A program made the translations under genes and the position numbers. Below, piece by piece: positions 8,063 through 16,863 of a stretch of DNA of 64,000 nucleotides (position 1 is the first letter of the stretch; every line of letters starts with the position of its first letter). Below the pieces are notes generated by a model, which saw only the letters and a program-made list of their open reading frames with translations, was not told the DNA's origin and made no database searches. This stretch comes from Polyangiaceae bacterium (GTDB lineage Bacteria > Myxococcota_A > Polyangia > Polyangiales > Polyangiaceae): assembly GCA_025936115.1 (NCBI GenBank), contig JAICTZ010000022.1, positions 1 to 64,000 of the forward strand, read 5' to 3'.

Positions 8063-8674
8063 ATGACGCCGAGTGACGCGGCGGCACGCCTGATCCGGCC
8101 TGACGGCGCGTCTGCACCGGGCGCGACGCCGGAGACCGCAGCCGTGACCGTGCCCCCGTTTGCCACGATTTACGAGCAGTACTTCGACTTCGTCTGGCGC
8201 TCGGCGCGGCGCTTGGGTGTAGCCCCCGCCGCCATGGACGACGTCGTGCAGGAGACTTTCATCGTGATCCACGCGAAGCTCGCGACGGTCCGGCAGCCCG
8301 AATCGCTGCGGAGCTGGATCTACGGTGTCGTTCGGCGCACCGTGAGCGACCACCGACGGTCCCAGCGCGTGCGCGACGCGTCCGGTCCGGTGCTCGCCGT
8401 GCAGCATGAGCTCGAGCATCCCGTTCCCCCGACGCCCCTCGATGTCACGCAACAAAACGACCAGGTCAAGCTCCTGTTCACTTTGCTCGAGGGGCTCGAT
8501 CCGCCGAAGCGTGAAGTGTTCATGCTCGCCGAGCTCGAGGAAATGACGGCTCCCGAAATCGCCGCCATTCTGGAAATCCCCCTGAACACCGCCTACTCCC
8601 GGCTCCGCGCCGCGCGCCAGGCGTTCGAGCAAGCGTTGGCACGACACACGGCGCGCCTCCGGGGAGGAGCTTAG
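8063..8674 (+). CDS. ECF-type RNA polymerase sigma factor
   Basis: A 203-residue sigma-70 family protein with the two-domain extracytoplasmic-function layout. Region 2 is at residues about 35-105 (IYEQYFDFVWRSARRLGV, DDVVQETFIVIHAKL, SWIYGVVRRTVSDHRR). Region 4 is at about 140-195 (LEGLDPPKREVFMLAEL, TAPEIAAILEIPLNTAYSRLRAAR). ATG 8063 is chosen because upstream in-frame codons from 8006 look non-coding. The next gene starts three bases after its stop and encodes a membrane-anchored partner, the usual myxobacterial arrangement for a sigma factor and its putative anti-sigma protein. A GGAAC-type element at about 7898-7903 could be an autoregulated -35. Confidence 0.88.
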   Translation: MTPSDAAARLIRPDGASAPGATPETAAVTVPPFATIYEQYFDFVWRSARRLGVAPAAMDDVVQETFIVIHAKLATVRQPESLRSWIYGVVRRTVSDHRRSQRVRDASGPVLAVQHELEHPVPPTPLDVTQQNDQVKLLFTLLEGLDPPKREVFMLAELEEMTAPEIAAILEIPLNTAYSRLRAARQAFEQALARHTARLRGGA

Positions 8675-8676
8675 TC

Positions 8677-9378
8677 GTGTCGAGCCTCGGACCCGAAGCG
8701 CGAGGATTGATCGACGCCGGACGTGCCGCGCTCGGCCCGGCGGATGCCGATCGGGCGCGCAATCTCGCGGCGCTCGGCGCGCGCCTGCCGCACGGAGCGT
8801 TGGATGCTCGGGAACCGGTGCCGGCACCTGCGGCGGCGAGCGGCGGTGGACTAGGCTGGCCGGCGCTGTCGGCGATCGCGGCGGGGCTCGTCGCAAGCGC
8901 CGGTGTCGCCTTCTTCGCGCTGCGTACGCCCAGCAAGCCGCTCCCCGTCGCCGCGCCGGCGCCGGTCGTTCCGGCGCAGGCGCTCAGTGCGTTCGCGCCG
9001 CCCCCAGTGTCCACCGCGCTGCCCGCCACCTCGAGCGGCGACGCCACCCTCGTCGCTCCGAGCGCGCATGCACCCGCTACGCCCGCAGCGCGCGGCGCCT
9101 CACGCCGGAGCTCGGACCGCCTCGCGGAAGAAGTCGCGATCCTGTCGCGCGCCGAGACGGAGCTCCACGCGGGCCATTACGCCAAGGCGCTCGGTCTGCT
9201 CGATCAACACGCACGCTCGTTCCCGCGCGGCACGCTCGCGCCCGAACGCATCGGAGCGCAGGTCCAAGCGCTGTGCGGTCTCGGCCGCCGCACGGAGGCC
9301 GAGACGACACTGCGTCGTCTCGCGCCCGGGTCGCTACACGAAACGCGCGCTCGCGCGGCCTGCGGCCTCAAGGACTAA
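8677..9378 (+). CDS. single-span membrane protein with C-terminal TPR-like segment, putative anti-sigma factor
   Basis: A 233-residue protein starting at GTG 8677, two codons' width after the sigma gene. The N-terminal about 60 residues are cytoplasmic and helical, then comes one transmembrane segment (WPALSAIAAGLVASAGVAFFAL), a Pro/Ala-rich linker, and a C-terminal helical part (EEVAILSRAETELHAGHYAKALGLLDQHARSFP) resembling a TPR repeat. Proteins of this plan follow ECF sigma genes in many myxobacteria. Control of the sigma factor is inferred from position only; I see no ZAS zinc-binding motif. It converges on the porin gene 43 bp away. Confidence 0.65.
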   Translation: MSSLGPEARGLIDAGRAALGPADADRARNLAALGARLPHGALDAREPVPAPAAASGGGLGWPALSAIAAGLVASAGVAFFALRTPSKPLPVAAPAPVVPAQALSAFAPPPVSTALPATSSGDATLVAPSAHAPATPAARGASRRSSDRLAEEVAILSRAETELHAGHYAKALGLLDQHARSFPRGTLAPERIGAQVQALCGLGRRTEAETTLRRLAPGSLHETRARAACGLKD

Positions 9379-9421
9379 CGCGCGTCCACCCACCGGCTGC
9401 GGTCGGCGTACGTCGTAAATT

Positions 9422-10909
9422 TCACCACCACGCCTCCACCTGCATACCGGCGTTGAGGCCCTCGTGGTTCGTCGCGTAGTCGGGACCGCCCACGCGGCCG
9501 ACGAAATCATGGCTCCAGAACGCGCCCGTGACGAAGGCACGGATCACGGGGCGGCTGTTCCAGCGATTGCCGATCGAGACCTGAGGGGCGGCCGTGATTT
9601 TCGTCAGGGTGCCCGACGTGCCGGCGGCGTCGTCTTTGACCCAGTCGACGCCACCCTCGAACGCGAGGCTCACGAGCTTCGTGAAATGGACGATGGGACG
9701 CGCGCCCGCCGAGACCCACACCTGGTCCTTGCGCGGCTCGCCCTGGCGACTGAGTTGAAAAACGAAGACGGGACCGAGCGAGAAATAGTCGCCGATGTTG
9801 GCGCTGAAGCTCTCGGTGACGCGCAGGCGCGTCTCGCCGTTCGCGTCGGGTCGAATGAAGGTGCCTTGCGGCAAGTTGACGGTTTCGAACCCGGTCGTGA
9901 AGGTGCGCGCCGGGCCGGTGCCGTACTGGATGCTGAGTTTTTGGACGCCGTCGTCGCTGATGAAACGACTGACGGTGTGAACGAGCGCGGCGGCAACACC
10001 ATGGCTGCGCGGACCTTGGCGGCCGAGCTCGTCAACGCCGCTCACGGCATTCGAGTAAGCGAGACCGAGCTCGACGCGCCCGAACAAGAGCGGCAGATCG
10101 TAGGCGCGTAAATCGTAGACGGACTTCGAGAAGCCGGCCCGATTTTGTGGGTCGGGCTGGGGCACGTAGCTGAGGCCGCTCGTGCTTCCCCAGCCGATCC
10201 AAGCGAACGCGAGGTGACCGGGACCGAGCGGCACGTCTTCGATGCCGCCGCCGCCGCCGCTCGTGTTCCAATAAAAGAAATCGAGCACGTGGATGTCGTG
10301 GCGTCGATAGAGGCGATTGCCCGCCCAGAATTTCGTGCTCGGCGCAAAGGGGAGCACGTTGCCGACGGAGGCCCACGCTTCGGGCAAGCCGACCGCCGTG
10401 TCGTTGGCTGAGCCGAATTCCGTATACTTGTTGAAGAAGCTCACGCGCAGTTGAACGCGAGCGATCGGCCCCTTGAGGCTGCCGTCGGCCGGCGCGCTCG
10501 CGTCGAGCTTGAACACGCCCGGCAAGTAGAAGTTCTTGCCGAGGATGAGCTCACCGTAGGTCTCCGCTTCGTTGCCGAGACGGTATTTGGTGACGGCCCC
10601 GGGCGCTTGAAACGGGACCATCGGACCGCCCGCACCGGAACGCCCGTAACCCGAGCGCAGATAACCGCCGATGTCGACGAAGCCGTTCAGCACCTGTTCG
10701 GCGCGTTCGGCGAGCGCGCGACTTTCCGACGGCTGCTCGCGCGTCTCGGTATCCTCTTGGAACGCACGGTTCACCGCCTCGGCAATTTCGTGCTTTCGAG
10801 CTTCCGCCGTCGGAGCAGCGGCAGCCGGTGCCGCGGAGCACACGCTTGCGACGAAGACGACGCCATGGAAGCACGATACGGCGCAAAGCGACCCCAAGGC
10901 TCGGCTCAT
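9422..10909 (-). CDS. LamB-type sugar porin
   Basis: A 495-residue outer-membrane carbohydrate porin of the maltoporin (LamB) family. A signal peptide ends around AAPAAAAP, followed by a short helical region (VNRAFQEDTETREQ). The barrel starts at FVDIGGYLRSGYG. The family block FWAGNRLYRRHDIHVLDFFYWNTSG, followed by GIEDV, is nearly canonical LamB, and the chain ends with a Trp after alternating strands, as barrels do. It would admit oligosaccharides released by the surrounding hydrolases. It follows the GH12 gene by 75 bp on the same strand and may be cotranscribed with it. Confidence 0.86.
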   Translation of the reverse strand: MSRALGSLCAVSCFHGVVFVASVCSAAPAAAAPTAEARKHEIAEAVNRAFQEDTETREQPSESRALAERAEQVLNGFVDIGGYLRSGYGRSGAGGPMVPFQAPGAVTKYRLGNEAETYGELILGKNFYLPGVFKLDASAPADGSLKGPIARVQLRVSFFNKYTEFGSANDTAVGLPEAWASVGNVLPFAPSTKFWAGNRLYRRHDIHVLDFFYWNTSGGGGGIEDVPLGPGHLAFAWIGWGSTSGLSYVPQPDPQNRAGFSKSVYDLRAYDLPLLFGRVELGLAYSNAVSGVDELGRQGPRSHGVAAALVHTVSRFISDDGVQKLSIQYGTGPARTFTTGFETVNLPQGTFIRPDANGETRLRVTESFSANIGDYFSLGPVFVFQLSRQGEPRKDQVWVSAGARPIVHFTKLVSLAFEGGVDWVKDDAAGTSGTLTKITAAPQVSIGNRWNSRPVIRAFVTGAFWSHDFVGRVGGPDYATNHEGLNAGMQVEAWW

Positions 10910-10984
10910 GGCGCGGCATGGTGCGCGATTTCACCCACCCACGACAAGCCGCTCGGCGCGCCGCCCGCCGGCGGAACGCCGGCG

Positions 10985-12184
10985 TCACTTCACGTCGACG
11001 TAAAAGTCCTTGGTTTCGAGGTTCGTCACCGGGCCTTGCCAGATCTCGAACCCTACGGCGACGGCATTCACTTGCGTGCCCGTGATGGTGAGTCCCCGCG
11101 TCTGCGCGTCACGGATGAAGTCCATCACGTCGAACTCGATCTCCGAGCTGTCGCTGCCCTCGTGCCGGACCCAGTTGATGATGGGACGATTGTTCACCGT
11201 GCCATTCCAAATATCCCAAACGCCGGGCACGTTCGCGACGGTGATGCCCTGATTTGCCGCGTTCGGCGAGCCAGCGGGCTGCTGGCCCGGCGGGTCACGC
11301 AGCCAGACCATGAGGTACATGCCGAAGCCGGTCTCGGTGCCCAGCCAAATGTCGTAAGCCGCATTGTAAGGGCCCGTGTTGTCGTTCGCCGACCAGCGCC
11401 AGCCCGTCTTGAGCGAGCTAATCTGATCGATGGCGCGCGGTAATCCGCAGTCGGGCACTTGCATGACCGAGTATTTTCCGCAAAAGACGCTCGGGTACGA
11501 CGCGGGCTGTCCACTCGAACCCGGCGTGCCGCTCATCGCCTCCACGATGAACGACGTGCCGTTCCAGGAAACCGTGTGACTCTCGAAGCCGGGTCCCCAA
11601 CCGTTCGTGATCAAGATGTAAGGCACGCCGTCGCGACTCACCTCCGCCGTGGCGTAGCGCTCGCTCGACTCGCCCGTGCCCATCATCATGCCGCTGCCGA
11701 GGGCACCGTTACCGGGCGCGCCGGCCGAGCCCGCAGCGCCGCCCACGGGGCCCGCGCCGCCGGGAGTCGATGCTCCCGCGCCCGCCGCCGAAGCAGCGGA
11801 GCCGCCTTGATTTGCGCCGCCGCTGCCGGGCGCTGGACCGCCGGCAGAGCCGCCGCCCACTGCGCCACTACCACCACTGCCGTTGGCAGTACCGGCTTGG
11901 CCCCCGCTGACACTCGAGCCCGCGGAACCCGCGCCAGAGCCGCCCTGGCCTCCAGCTTGCGCGTCTGTTCCGCCCGACGACACTCCGCTGCCGCCGCTCG
12001 ACGGTCCACTCCCTCCCGTGGAGGGTCCGCTACCGCCCGTCGCCGGCGCCGCGCCGTTATTCGAGCCGCCCGGACTACCTGTGTCGGGCCCAGCATTGGA
12101 ATTCTTCGAACCGCAAGCAGCGGCGAGCAGCGTGCAAAGCGAAAGACCGAGCACCGGGACCGACGGCGAGAGTTTCACGGGCAT
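10985..12184 (-). CDS. GH12-like secreted protein with substituted catalytic nucleophile, lipoprotein
   Basis: A 399-residue lipoprotein (TLLAAACGS lipobox, then a Gly/Ser/Ala linker to about residue 170) with a C-terminal GH12 fold, the family of endoglucanases and xyloglucanases. Family segments include AYDIWLGTE, the central LMVWLRDPPGQQPAGSP and VAVGFEIWQGP. In active GH12 enzymes the nucleophile Glu sits in the E-(L/I)-M-(I/V)-W block; here that place reads MYLMVW, with Tyr in the Glu position. The acid/base Glu in GFEIWQG is kept. So it is either an unusual enzyme or a binding protein. ATG 12184 is preferred over GTG 12253 because it gives a normal signal peptide. Confidence 0.75.
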   Translation of the reverse strand: MPVKLSPSVPVLGLSLCTLLAAACGSKNSNAGPDTGSPGGSNNGAAPATGGSGPSTGGSGPSSGGSGVSSGGTDAQAGGQGGSGAGSAGSSVSGGQAGTANGSGGSGAVGGGSAGGPAPGSGGANQGGSAASAAGAGASTPGGAGPVGGAAGSAGAPGNGALGSGMMMGTGESSERYATAEVSRDGVPYILITNGWGPGFESHTVSWNGTSFIVEAMSGTPGSSGQPASYPSVFCGKYSVMQVPDCGLPRAIDQISSLKTGWRWSANDNTGPYNAAYDIWLGTETGFGMYLMVWLRDPPGQQPAGSPNAANQGITVANVPGVWDIWNGTVNNRPIINWVRHEGSDSSEIEFDVMDFIRDAQTRGLTITGTQVNAVAVGFEIWQGPVTNLETKDFYVDVK

Positions 12185-12310
12185 CTGGAACCGGTACCAG
12201 GAATACCACGTCCGTACTCGCCCGCCATTCGATTCAGCAAGAAGCTGCGTCACGCATCGAGATCACGACGGTCTCTCTGCAACATTCCAAGTTCAGCTCA
12301 ACCCACGCGC

Positions 12311-12907
12311 TCAGAGCGCCACGAAATTGAAGCTCAACACGACGCGCTCACCTTCACCCTGGTGCGGCGGAACGCTGTGATCGAGCCAGCCAGGGAAGAG
12401 CACGAGTAGGCCCTCGCGCACCTGACAGGTGAGCATCTCGGTCGTGTAGGGCGTCACCTTGAAGTTCGGGCTCGCCGGCGTCGCGTACGGCTTGACGGGC
12501 CGCGGGTCGTGGAAGCAGAGCGGGCTCGACCCCACCGGAACCTTCACGTAATAGGCGCCGCTCAAGAACGAGCGCGGGTGACTATGTCGCGCGTTCATCG
12601 CGCCCGCGGGGCTCACGGTGAACCAGGCTTCGTTCATGACCATGCCGAGCCCCTCGAAGCCCATGCCGGCGACGACGAACGTCGCCGTTTCCATGATCAC
12701 CTTCTTCACGTCGGCGAGCTCGGGCAACGCGCGCACGTCCACCTGGTCCGAGCTGTGCCAGCCGCCGTAATTGGAGCGTCGAACGCCGCTCGGATCCGTC
12801 TCGCGCAAGCGCGTGACCAGCGCGAGCAGCTTTTCGTTCTGCTCCGCAAAGTCCGAAACTTCGTGCTGGAAGATCGGAGTCGGGAAATGATTCGTGCCGG
12901 TCGGCAT
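12311..12907 (-). CDS. TIGR02466-type putative 2-oxoglutarate/Fe(II) oxygenase
   Basis: A 198-residue protein matching the TIGR02466 family, which is related to 2OG-Fe(II) dioxygenases. It opens with FPTPIFQHEV, a hallmark start of the family. Later come GMVMNEAWFTVSPAGAMNARHSHP with candidate iron-binding His residues, SGAYYVKVP, LVLFPGWLDHSVPPH with the distal His, and ERVVLSFNF with the Arg that would hold 2-oxoglutarate. The substrate is unknown. The track ORF begins upstream in another gene's shadow; ATG 12907 is the natural start, 14 bp after the cupin gene on the same strand, so the two probably form an operon. Confidence 0.8.
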   Translation of the reverse strand: MPTGTNHFPTPIFQHEVSDFAEQNEKLLALVTRLRETDPSGVRRSNYGGWHSSDQVDVRALPELADVKKVIMETATFVVAGMGFEGLGMVMNEAWFTVSPAGAMNARHSHPRSFLSGAYYVKVPVGSSPLCFHDPRPVKPYATPASPNFKVTPYTTEMLTCQVREGLLVLFPGWLDHSVPPHQGEGERVVLSFNFVAL

Positions 12908-12921
12908 GGGCGCTACCTTGC

Positions 12922-13377
12922 CTAGCGCTGCGGGCGTGGCGCCGGCTCGGGCGCGTTTTCGGTGCGCGATTCTTCCGGCGAGCGGGAGCGGAACCATTCG
13001 GCGATGCCGGGCATCTCCGGCTCGAACTCCCCCGGCACCGCGATATTCAGCATGCCGGCGCGCTTGTCCGTGCGGTTCTCGAAGTCGTGCGGCGTGCCAC
13101 CCGGCGCGATCACGAGCGAGCCCTTCGGCGCGTCGAACCAGGTGTCGCCCACGAAGAAACTCAGCGTCCCCTCCAGGACGAAGAAGACGTCGTCTTCCTC
13201 GTGCTGATGCGCGCCGGGCCCCCGCGTGTACGGCTCGAGCCACCATTCGGAGATCGCGTAGCGCCCTCGCGTTTCGTCGCCGTCCGCTTTGAAGACGGCG
13301 CGCAATGGCCCCATCGGGTACTCGCGTCCTAGGCTCGGACGCACGTGGATGGGCGCTCGTTGCTTCGCGCTCGACAT
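12922..13377 (-). CDS. cupin-domain protein
   Basis: A 151-residue single cupin. Motif 1 is readable as GPGAHQHEEDDVFFVLEGTLSFFVGD, with two His and a Glu as metal ligands, and motif 2 as LVIAPGGTPHDFENR with the last His. It starts at ATG 13377, has no signal peptide, and ends with a Pro/Glu-rich tail. Small cupins can be isomerases, dioxygenases or sugar-sensing proteins; the sequence does not decide. It lies just upstream of the putative 2OG oxygenase. Confidence 0.82.
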   Translation of the reverse strand: MSSAKQRAPIHVRPSLGREYPMGPLRAVFKADGDETRGRYAISEWWLEPYTRGPGAHQHEEDDVFFVLEGTLSFFVGDTWFDAPKGSLVIAPGGTPHDFENRTDKRAGMLNIAVPGEFEPEMPGIAEWFRSRSPEESRTENAPEPAPRPQR

Positions 13378-13483
13378 GCCGAGAATTTACACCGCGGTCG
13401 CGCCCCCGGCGCCGAAAATTTGGCGCATGACGCCTTCCTTCGTCACGGGGGCAAGCGTGGTCCGATGCCGGATACCAGCCCCT

Positions 13484-15496
13484 TCACTGGAACGTGATGT
13501 TCGACACGTACGAATTGATGTTCCAGCTCGCGTCCGAATCGGTCTGGCTCGTGATGGCCTTGCCCTGAACGGTGAAGTTGCTGAAGTGAACGCCGTTGAC
13601 ATTGATGCTCGACGAGAGGCCGTGGATATTGATCAACGACTTCACGTTGCAGCTCACGTCGGTGAAATACGCGTCCTTGACCGTGGACGTATTGGGCGCG
13701 GTGCGCCAATCGGGAGCGCGATCCTCTTCGATGTCGATCAGGTTGCTGTCGGCGGCTTCAATCCTGATGTTTTCCCACTTGGTGTTCGTGATCACGGCCG
13801 TATCGTTGGCATCGATGACCATCGCGCGTCCGGCCTTGACGATGTCGATGTCCTTGAACGTGACTCCGTCGATCGTGTTGCCGAAGGTCTTGGTGCCGAT
13901 CTTGGTGGCCGCCGAATTGCTGTAGGCCACGACCTTCTCGTAAGTGATGTTCTTCGTGTCCATCATGCCCTCTTGCTCGCGCTTGGGGGACATACTGTCG
14001 TCGCCGCTGTAGATGAACCCGTTCGTCAAACCGCTGTTGGTCGAGCAGTCGAAGTCGACTCCGTCTTCTTGGTTGTACGTCGTCGTCGTCGGGCGGCGAT
14101 TGATCACCTTGTAATTTTTGAACGTGACCTGGTCGCTGTTGTAGACGAGCGTGCCCCAGAAGACGGGGTCTCGCACGATGATGCCGTCGATCACGATCTT
14201 GGAGCCGCCGTCGACTCTCAGCGTGTTGATCTTGAAAGAAGGGGTGTCGTTGCTCGTGCCGCGGATGATCGAGCCGTTGTTGTCGATCACCCCGCGCCCG
14301 AGGACGCTCGCGTTGCTGACGTTGTTGAAGTGGAGCACGCCGTGCGTCGTGCTTTCGACGGCCGGCCCCGCCGCGGCGTAGTCGCTCGTCTTGGTCGAGC
14401 CGTCGAGGATGGCGCCTCCGGCGAGATAGAGCGTCATGTTGCTCTTCATCGAGAGCTCGCCCGTCTTGTAGCGACCCGGCGGGACGTAAAGAATGTTCTG
14501 CGTCGCCCCGGACGCGGCGGTGATGGCGCTTTGAATCTTCGTGGTCTCGAGCGTGCCGCCCGTATTATCGACCATATAGTCGGCGAGACTCTTCACGTTG
14601 GCGTCGCCCACGCGCGGCGGATTCACCTCTTGGTCGTCGATCAATACGAACAATAGCTCTTTGGTGTCGAACTGAAGAATCAAATAGTTCGGACCGCTCG
14701 TGAACGTCAGCGTATTGCCGCTCTTGGTCGCGGTGAGATTGCGGCTCTTCGGACTCAGCGTGTACGACGAAAAGCTCTGACTGAGCGTCACGGCAATCGT
14801 TGCGGTGCAGCCGGTCGCCACCGAGAAGTTGGCGTAGTGCACCTGCATTTCGGGCGAGAACTTCGCCATTTTCTCCACGAATACCGGGGTGCTGTTGGCC
14901 GTGACCGTGTAGAGCGTGCTCGCGGTGGCGCCCGGTAAGTCCGGATACGTGATGACACCGGCCGCCGTCGAACAATCCACGGTGGCGGGAGAACCGGCCG
15001 CGCCTCCGCTGGCACCGCCCGTCCCGCCCCTGCCCGCGCCGCCAGAGCCGCCGGTCCCGGGTCTACCTCCGGTGCCCGTGCCACCCGTCGCGCTAGCTCC
15101 CGCGCCGCCGCCCGTCGCGCCCACTCCACCGCCCGCACCCCCGTTGGTCATGCCGGCGACTCCGGCCCCCGCACCGCCACGTGACGCTCCGGCGCTCGAG
15201 CCGCCCGTGCTCGGCGCACCGGCCGCCGATCCGCCCGTGTCCGGCATCGCGCCACCCGACGCGCCGGTGCCACCGCCAGCTCCACCGGTCGTGCCACCGG
15301 AGCCGTTGGCGTTGCCGCTCGATCCGAGGCTGCCGCCGGTGCTGGTGCTACCGCCCGTTTGCGAGCCTCCGCCCGTTGCGCCGCTGCCTCCCTTGCCGGC
15401 GCCGTCGTCGCCCGCCTGGTCGGACGAGCAGCCGACCACGGGCAGCAGTGACAAGGCCGCAAAGGAAGCAAATAACCGAACAGAAAGTGCTTTCAT
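13484..15496 (-). CDS. GH28/GH49-like right-handed beta-helix glycosidase, lipoprotein
   Basis: A 670-residue secreted glycosidase of clan GH-N type. The lipoprotein signal has a VVGCSS lipobox, followed by a long Gly/Ser/Thr/Ala linker to about residue 190. A beta-sandwich segment (TPVFVEKMAKFSPEMQ, SPKSRNLT) precedes the beta-helix, a layout seen in GH49 and some GH28-like proteins. The helix has YVPPGRYKTGEL, ending in acidic catalytic-type blocks NQEDGVDFDC and SGDDS. Whether it acts on pectin (polygalacturonase) or on an alpha-glucan (dextranase type) is open. ATG 15496 follows a GGAGCTACG site; the track start at 15634 is too far upstream. Confidence 0.75.
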   Translation of the reverse strand: MKALSVRLFASFAALSLLPVVGCSSDQAGDDGAGKGGSGATGGGSQTGGSTSTGGSLGSSGNANGSGGTTGGAGGGTGASGGAMPDTGGSAAGAPSTGGSSAGASRGGAGAGVAGMTNGGAGGGVGATGGGAGASATGGTGTGGRPGTGGSGGAGRGGTGGASGGAAGSPATVDCSTAAGVITYPDLPGATASTLYTVTANSTPVFVEKMAKFSPEMQVHYANFSVATGCTATIAVTLSQSFSSYTLSPKSRNLTATKSGNTLTFTSGPNYLILQFDTKELLFVLIDDQEVNPPRVGDANVKSLADYMVDNTGGTLETTKIQSAITAASGATQNILYVPPGRYKTGELSMKSNMTLYLAGGAILDGSTKTSDYAAAGPAVESTTHGVLHFNNVSNASVLGRGVIDNNGSIIRGTSNDTPSFKINTLRVDGGSKIVIDGIIVRDPVFWGTLVYNSDQVTFKNYKVINRRPTTTTYNQEDGVDFDCSTNSGLTNGFIYSGDDSMSPKREQEGMMDTKNITYEKVVAYSNSAATKIGTKTFGNTIDGVTFKDIDIVKAGRAMVIDANDTAVITNTKWENIRIEAADSNLIDIEEDRAPDWRTAPNTSTVKDAYFTDVSCNVKSLINIHGLSSSINVNGVHFSNFTVQGKAITSQTDSDASWNINSYVSNITFQ

Positions 15497-15760
15497 CGTA
15501 GCTCCGTGAGCCGGACGCGCTGAGCTGACCGCCCGGCCGCCGCTTTTTCTCTCTCTGCTTACGTTGCGGGAGCGGGGGAGCATTTGCTTCTCTTTGTATT
15601 GGTCCTGTAGGGGCGCGGGGCGCAAGCGAGACATCCTTCGTCAGCTGGGCGCTTATTTCCGCCTAGCGTAGACGCGCTTTCTGTCGCACTTGATATTTTT
15701 CAATATAACCGGATGGGCCGGCCCCAAAAGGGCGCCCTGGAACTTTTCCGAACCCGCGGC

Positions 15761-15786
15761 GAAGTAGTTGCGTACGCAACTACTTC
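15761..15786. promoter_or_regulatory. perfect 26-bp palindrome, MarR operator over predicted promoter
   Basis: GAAGTAGTTGCGT followed directly by its exact reverse complement ACGCAACTACTTC. It lies 39 bp upstream of the MarR start. A possible -35 TTGCGT (15768-15773) and -10 TATGCT (15790-15795), 16 bp apart, place the palindrome over the -35 and spacer, the classic position for autorepression. Confidence 0.75.
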
Positions 15787-15824
15787 CGCTATGCTGAGTC
15801 TGCCACCACGCTCGGCTCCCAGAA

Positions 15825-16298
15825 ATGCCGCCGCAACCGACTGAACAGACCGATTTGCTCCGAGAGCTCGTCCAGGAATTCACACGCCGATTCGGCCTGC
15901 TCTCCACGAAGGAGACGCCCTGCGGCCAGCCCATCTCGCTCTCTTACGCCCACGCGCTCATGGTGTTGCTCGAACGCGCGCGCGAGCCGCACACTTCCCA
16001 TACGGAGCTCGGCCACGCGCTCGGCATCGACAAGAGCAGCGTCGCGCGCCTGTGCAGCCGCATGGAAGCTGCGGGCCATGTCGAGCAGGTGCGGGCTCCT
16101 GAGGACGGCCGCAGCCGACACGTGACACTGACGATCAAGGGAGAACGGCTCGCGCGACGCATCGACGCCGCGAGTCGCGAGCGGTTCACCCGGATGCTCG
16201 CGGCCATAGCGCCCGCCAAGCGCCGCACCGTGCTCGAGTCCCTCGCCGTTCTGAACGCCGCGGTCGAGTCATTGGGGAGAGAAGAACATGAAGCTTGA
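15825..16298 (+). CDS. MarR-family transcriptional regulator
   Basis: A 157-residue winged-helix MarR protein. The DNA-binding part reads HTELGHALGIDKSSVARLCSRMEAAGHVEQVRAPEDGRSRHVTLT, with the recognition helix at KSSVARLCSRMEAAG and the wing at PEDGRSRHV. Flanking helices would form the dimer interface. One Cys at PCGQP could be a redox sensor, but a lone Cys is weak evidence. A perfect palindrome lies just upstream, so autoregulation is likely. Its 3' end overlaps the start of the cytochrome gene by 11 bp, and the two are probably cotranscribed. Confidence 0.88.
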   Translation: MPPQPTEQTDLLRELVQEFTRRFGLLSTKETPCGQPISLSYAHALMVLLERAREPHTSHTELGHALGIDKSSVARLCSRMEAAGHVEQVRAPEDGRSRHVTLTIKGERLARRIDAASRERFTRMLAAIAPAKRRTVLESLAVLNAAVESLGREEHEA

Positions 16299-16863
16299 AT
16301 GGCTGTTCGTCGCCGGCGCGATCGAGGCGCTCTTGGTCGGATGCCGAACGAGCGACGGCGCTTCTGCGGCTCCCGATGCGCCGGCCTCCGCTGCTGCTGT
16401 CCCGCCGCCAAGCGCGACGCCGGCGCAGGCCGCGCTCGACTCGCTGGATCGACGGACGCCCGTGCCGCTTCTGCCGATGATGGCGAACCATCAGAAGCAG
16501 AACATGCGTGATCACCTCGTCGCCGTGCAGGAGATCATCGCCGCGGTCGGTGCCGAGGACTTCGAGGCCGTTCAGCGTTCAGTGACGCGCATCGGCTACT
16601 CGGAGCAAATGGGCCAGATGTGCGAGCGCATGGGCGCGGGCGCGCCGGGCTTCACCGAGCTGGCGCTCGAGTTTCATCACAGCGCCGACACGATCGGCGA
16701 GGCTGCTCGGGCGCATGATGCCGCAGGCACATTGAAGGCGTTGGGCAACACCGTCGCCGTGTGCACGAGCTGTCATCGCAGCTTCAGGCAACGGGTCGTC
16801 GACGAGGTGGCATGGGCAGCCCTCGCAAAAAGGCCAATGCCCGCCTCATCAAGCTCGCGGTAG
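16288..16863 (+). CDS. c-type cytochrome lipoprotein, cytochrome c'-like
   Basis: A 191-residue exported protein with a short signal ending in a lipobox-like LLVGC, then an Ala/Pro linker and a helical domain (residues about 65-175) that ends with a single haem-binding CTSCH. A haem motif at the C-terminal end of a helical bundle is the cytochrome c' layout; those proteins bind NO or serve in electron transfer. ATG 16288 has a GGGGAGAGAAG site inside the MarR gene. Coupling to a MarR regulator suggests stress-responsive expression. Its 3' end overlaps the convergent GH43 gene by 15 bp. Confidence 0.75.
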   Translation: MKLEWLFVAGAIEALLVGCRTSDGASAAPDAPASAAAVPPPSATPAQAALDSLDRRTPVPLLPMMANHQKQNMRDHLVAVQEIIAAVGAEDFEAVQRSVTRIGYSEQMGQMCERMGAGAPGFTELALEFHHSADTIGEAARAHDAAGTLKALGNTVAVCTSCHRSFRQRVVDEVAWAALAKRPMPASSSSR

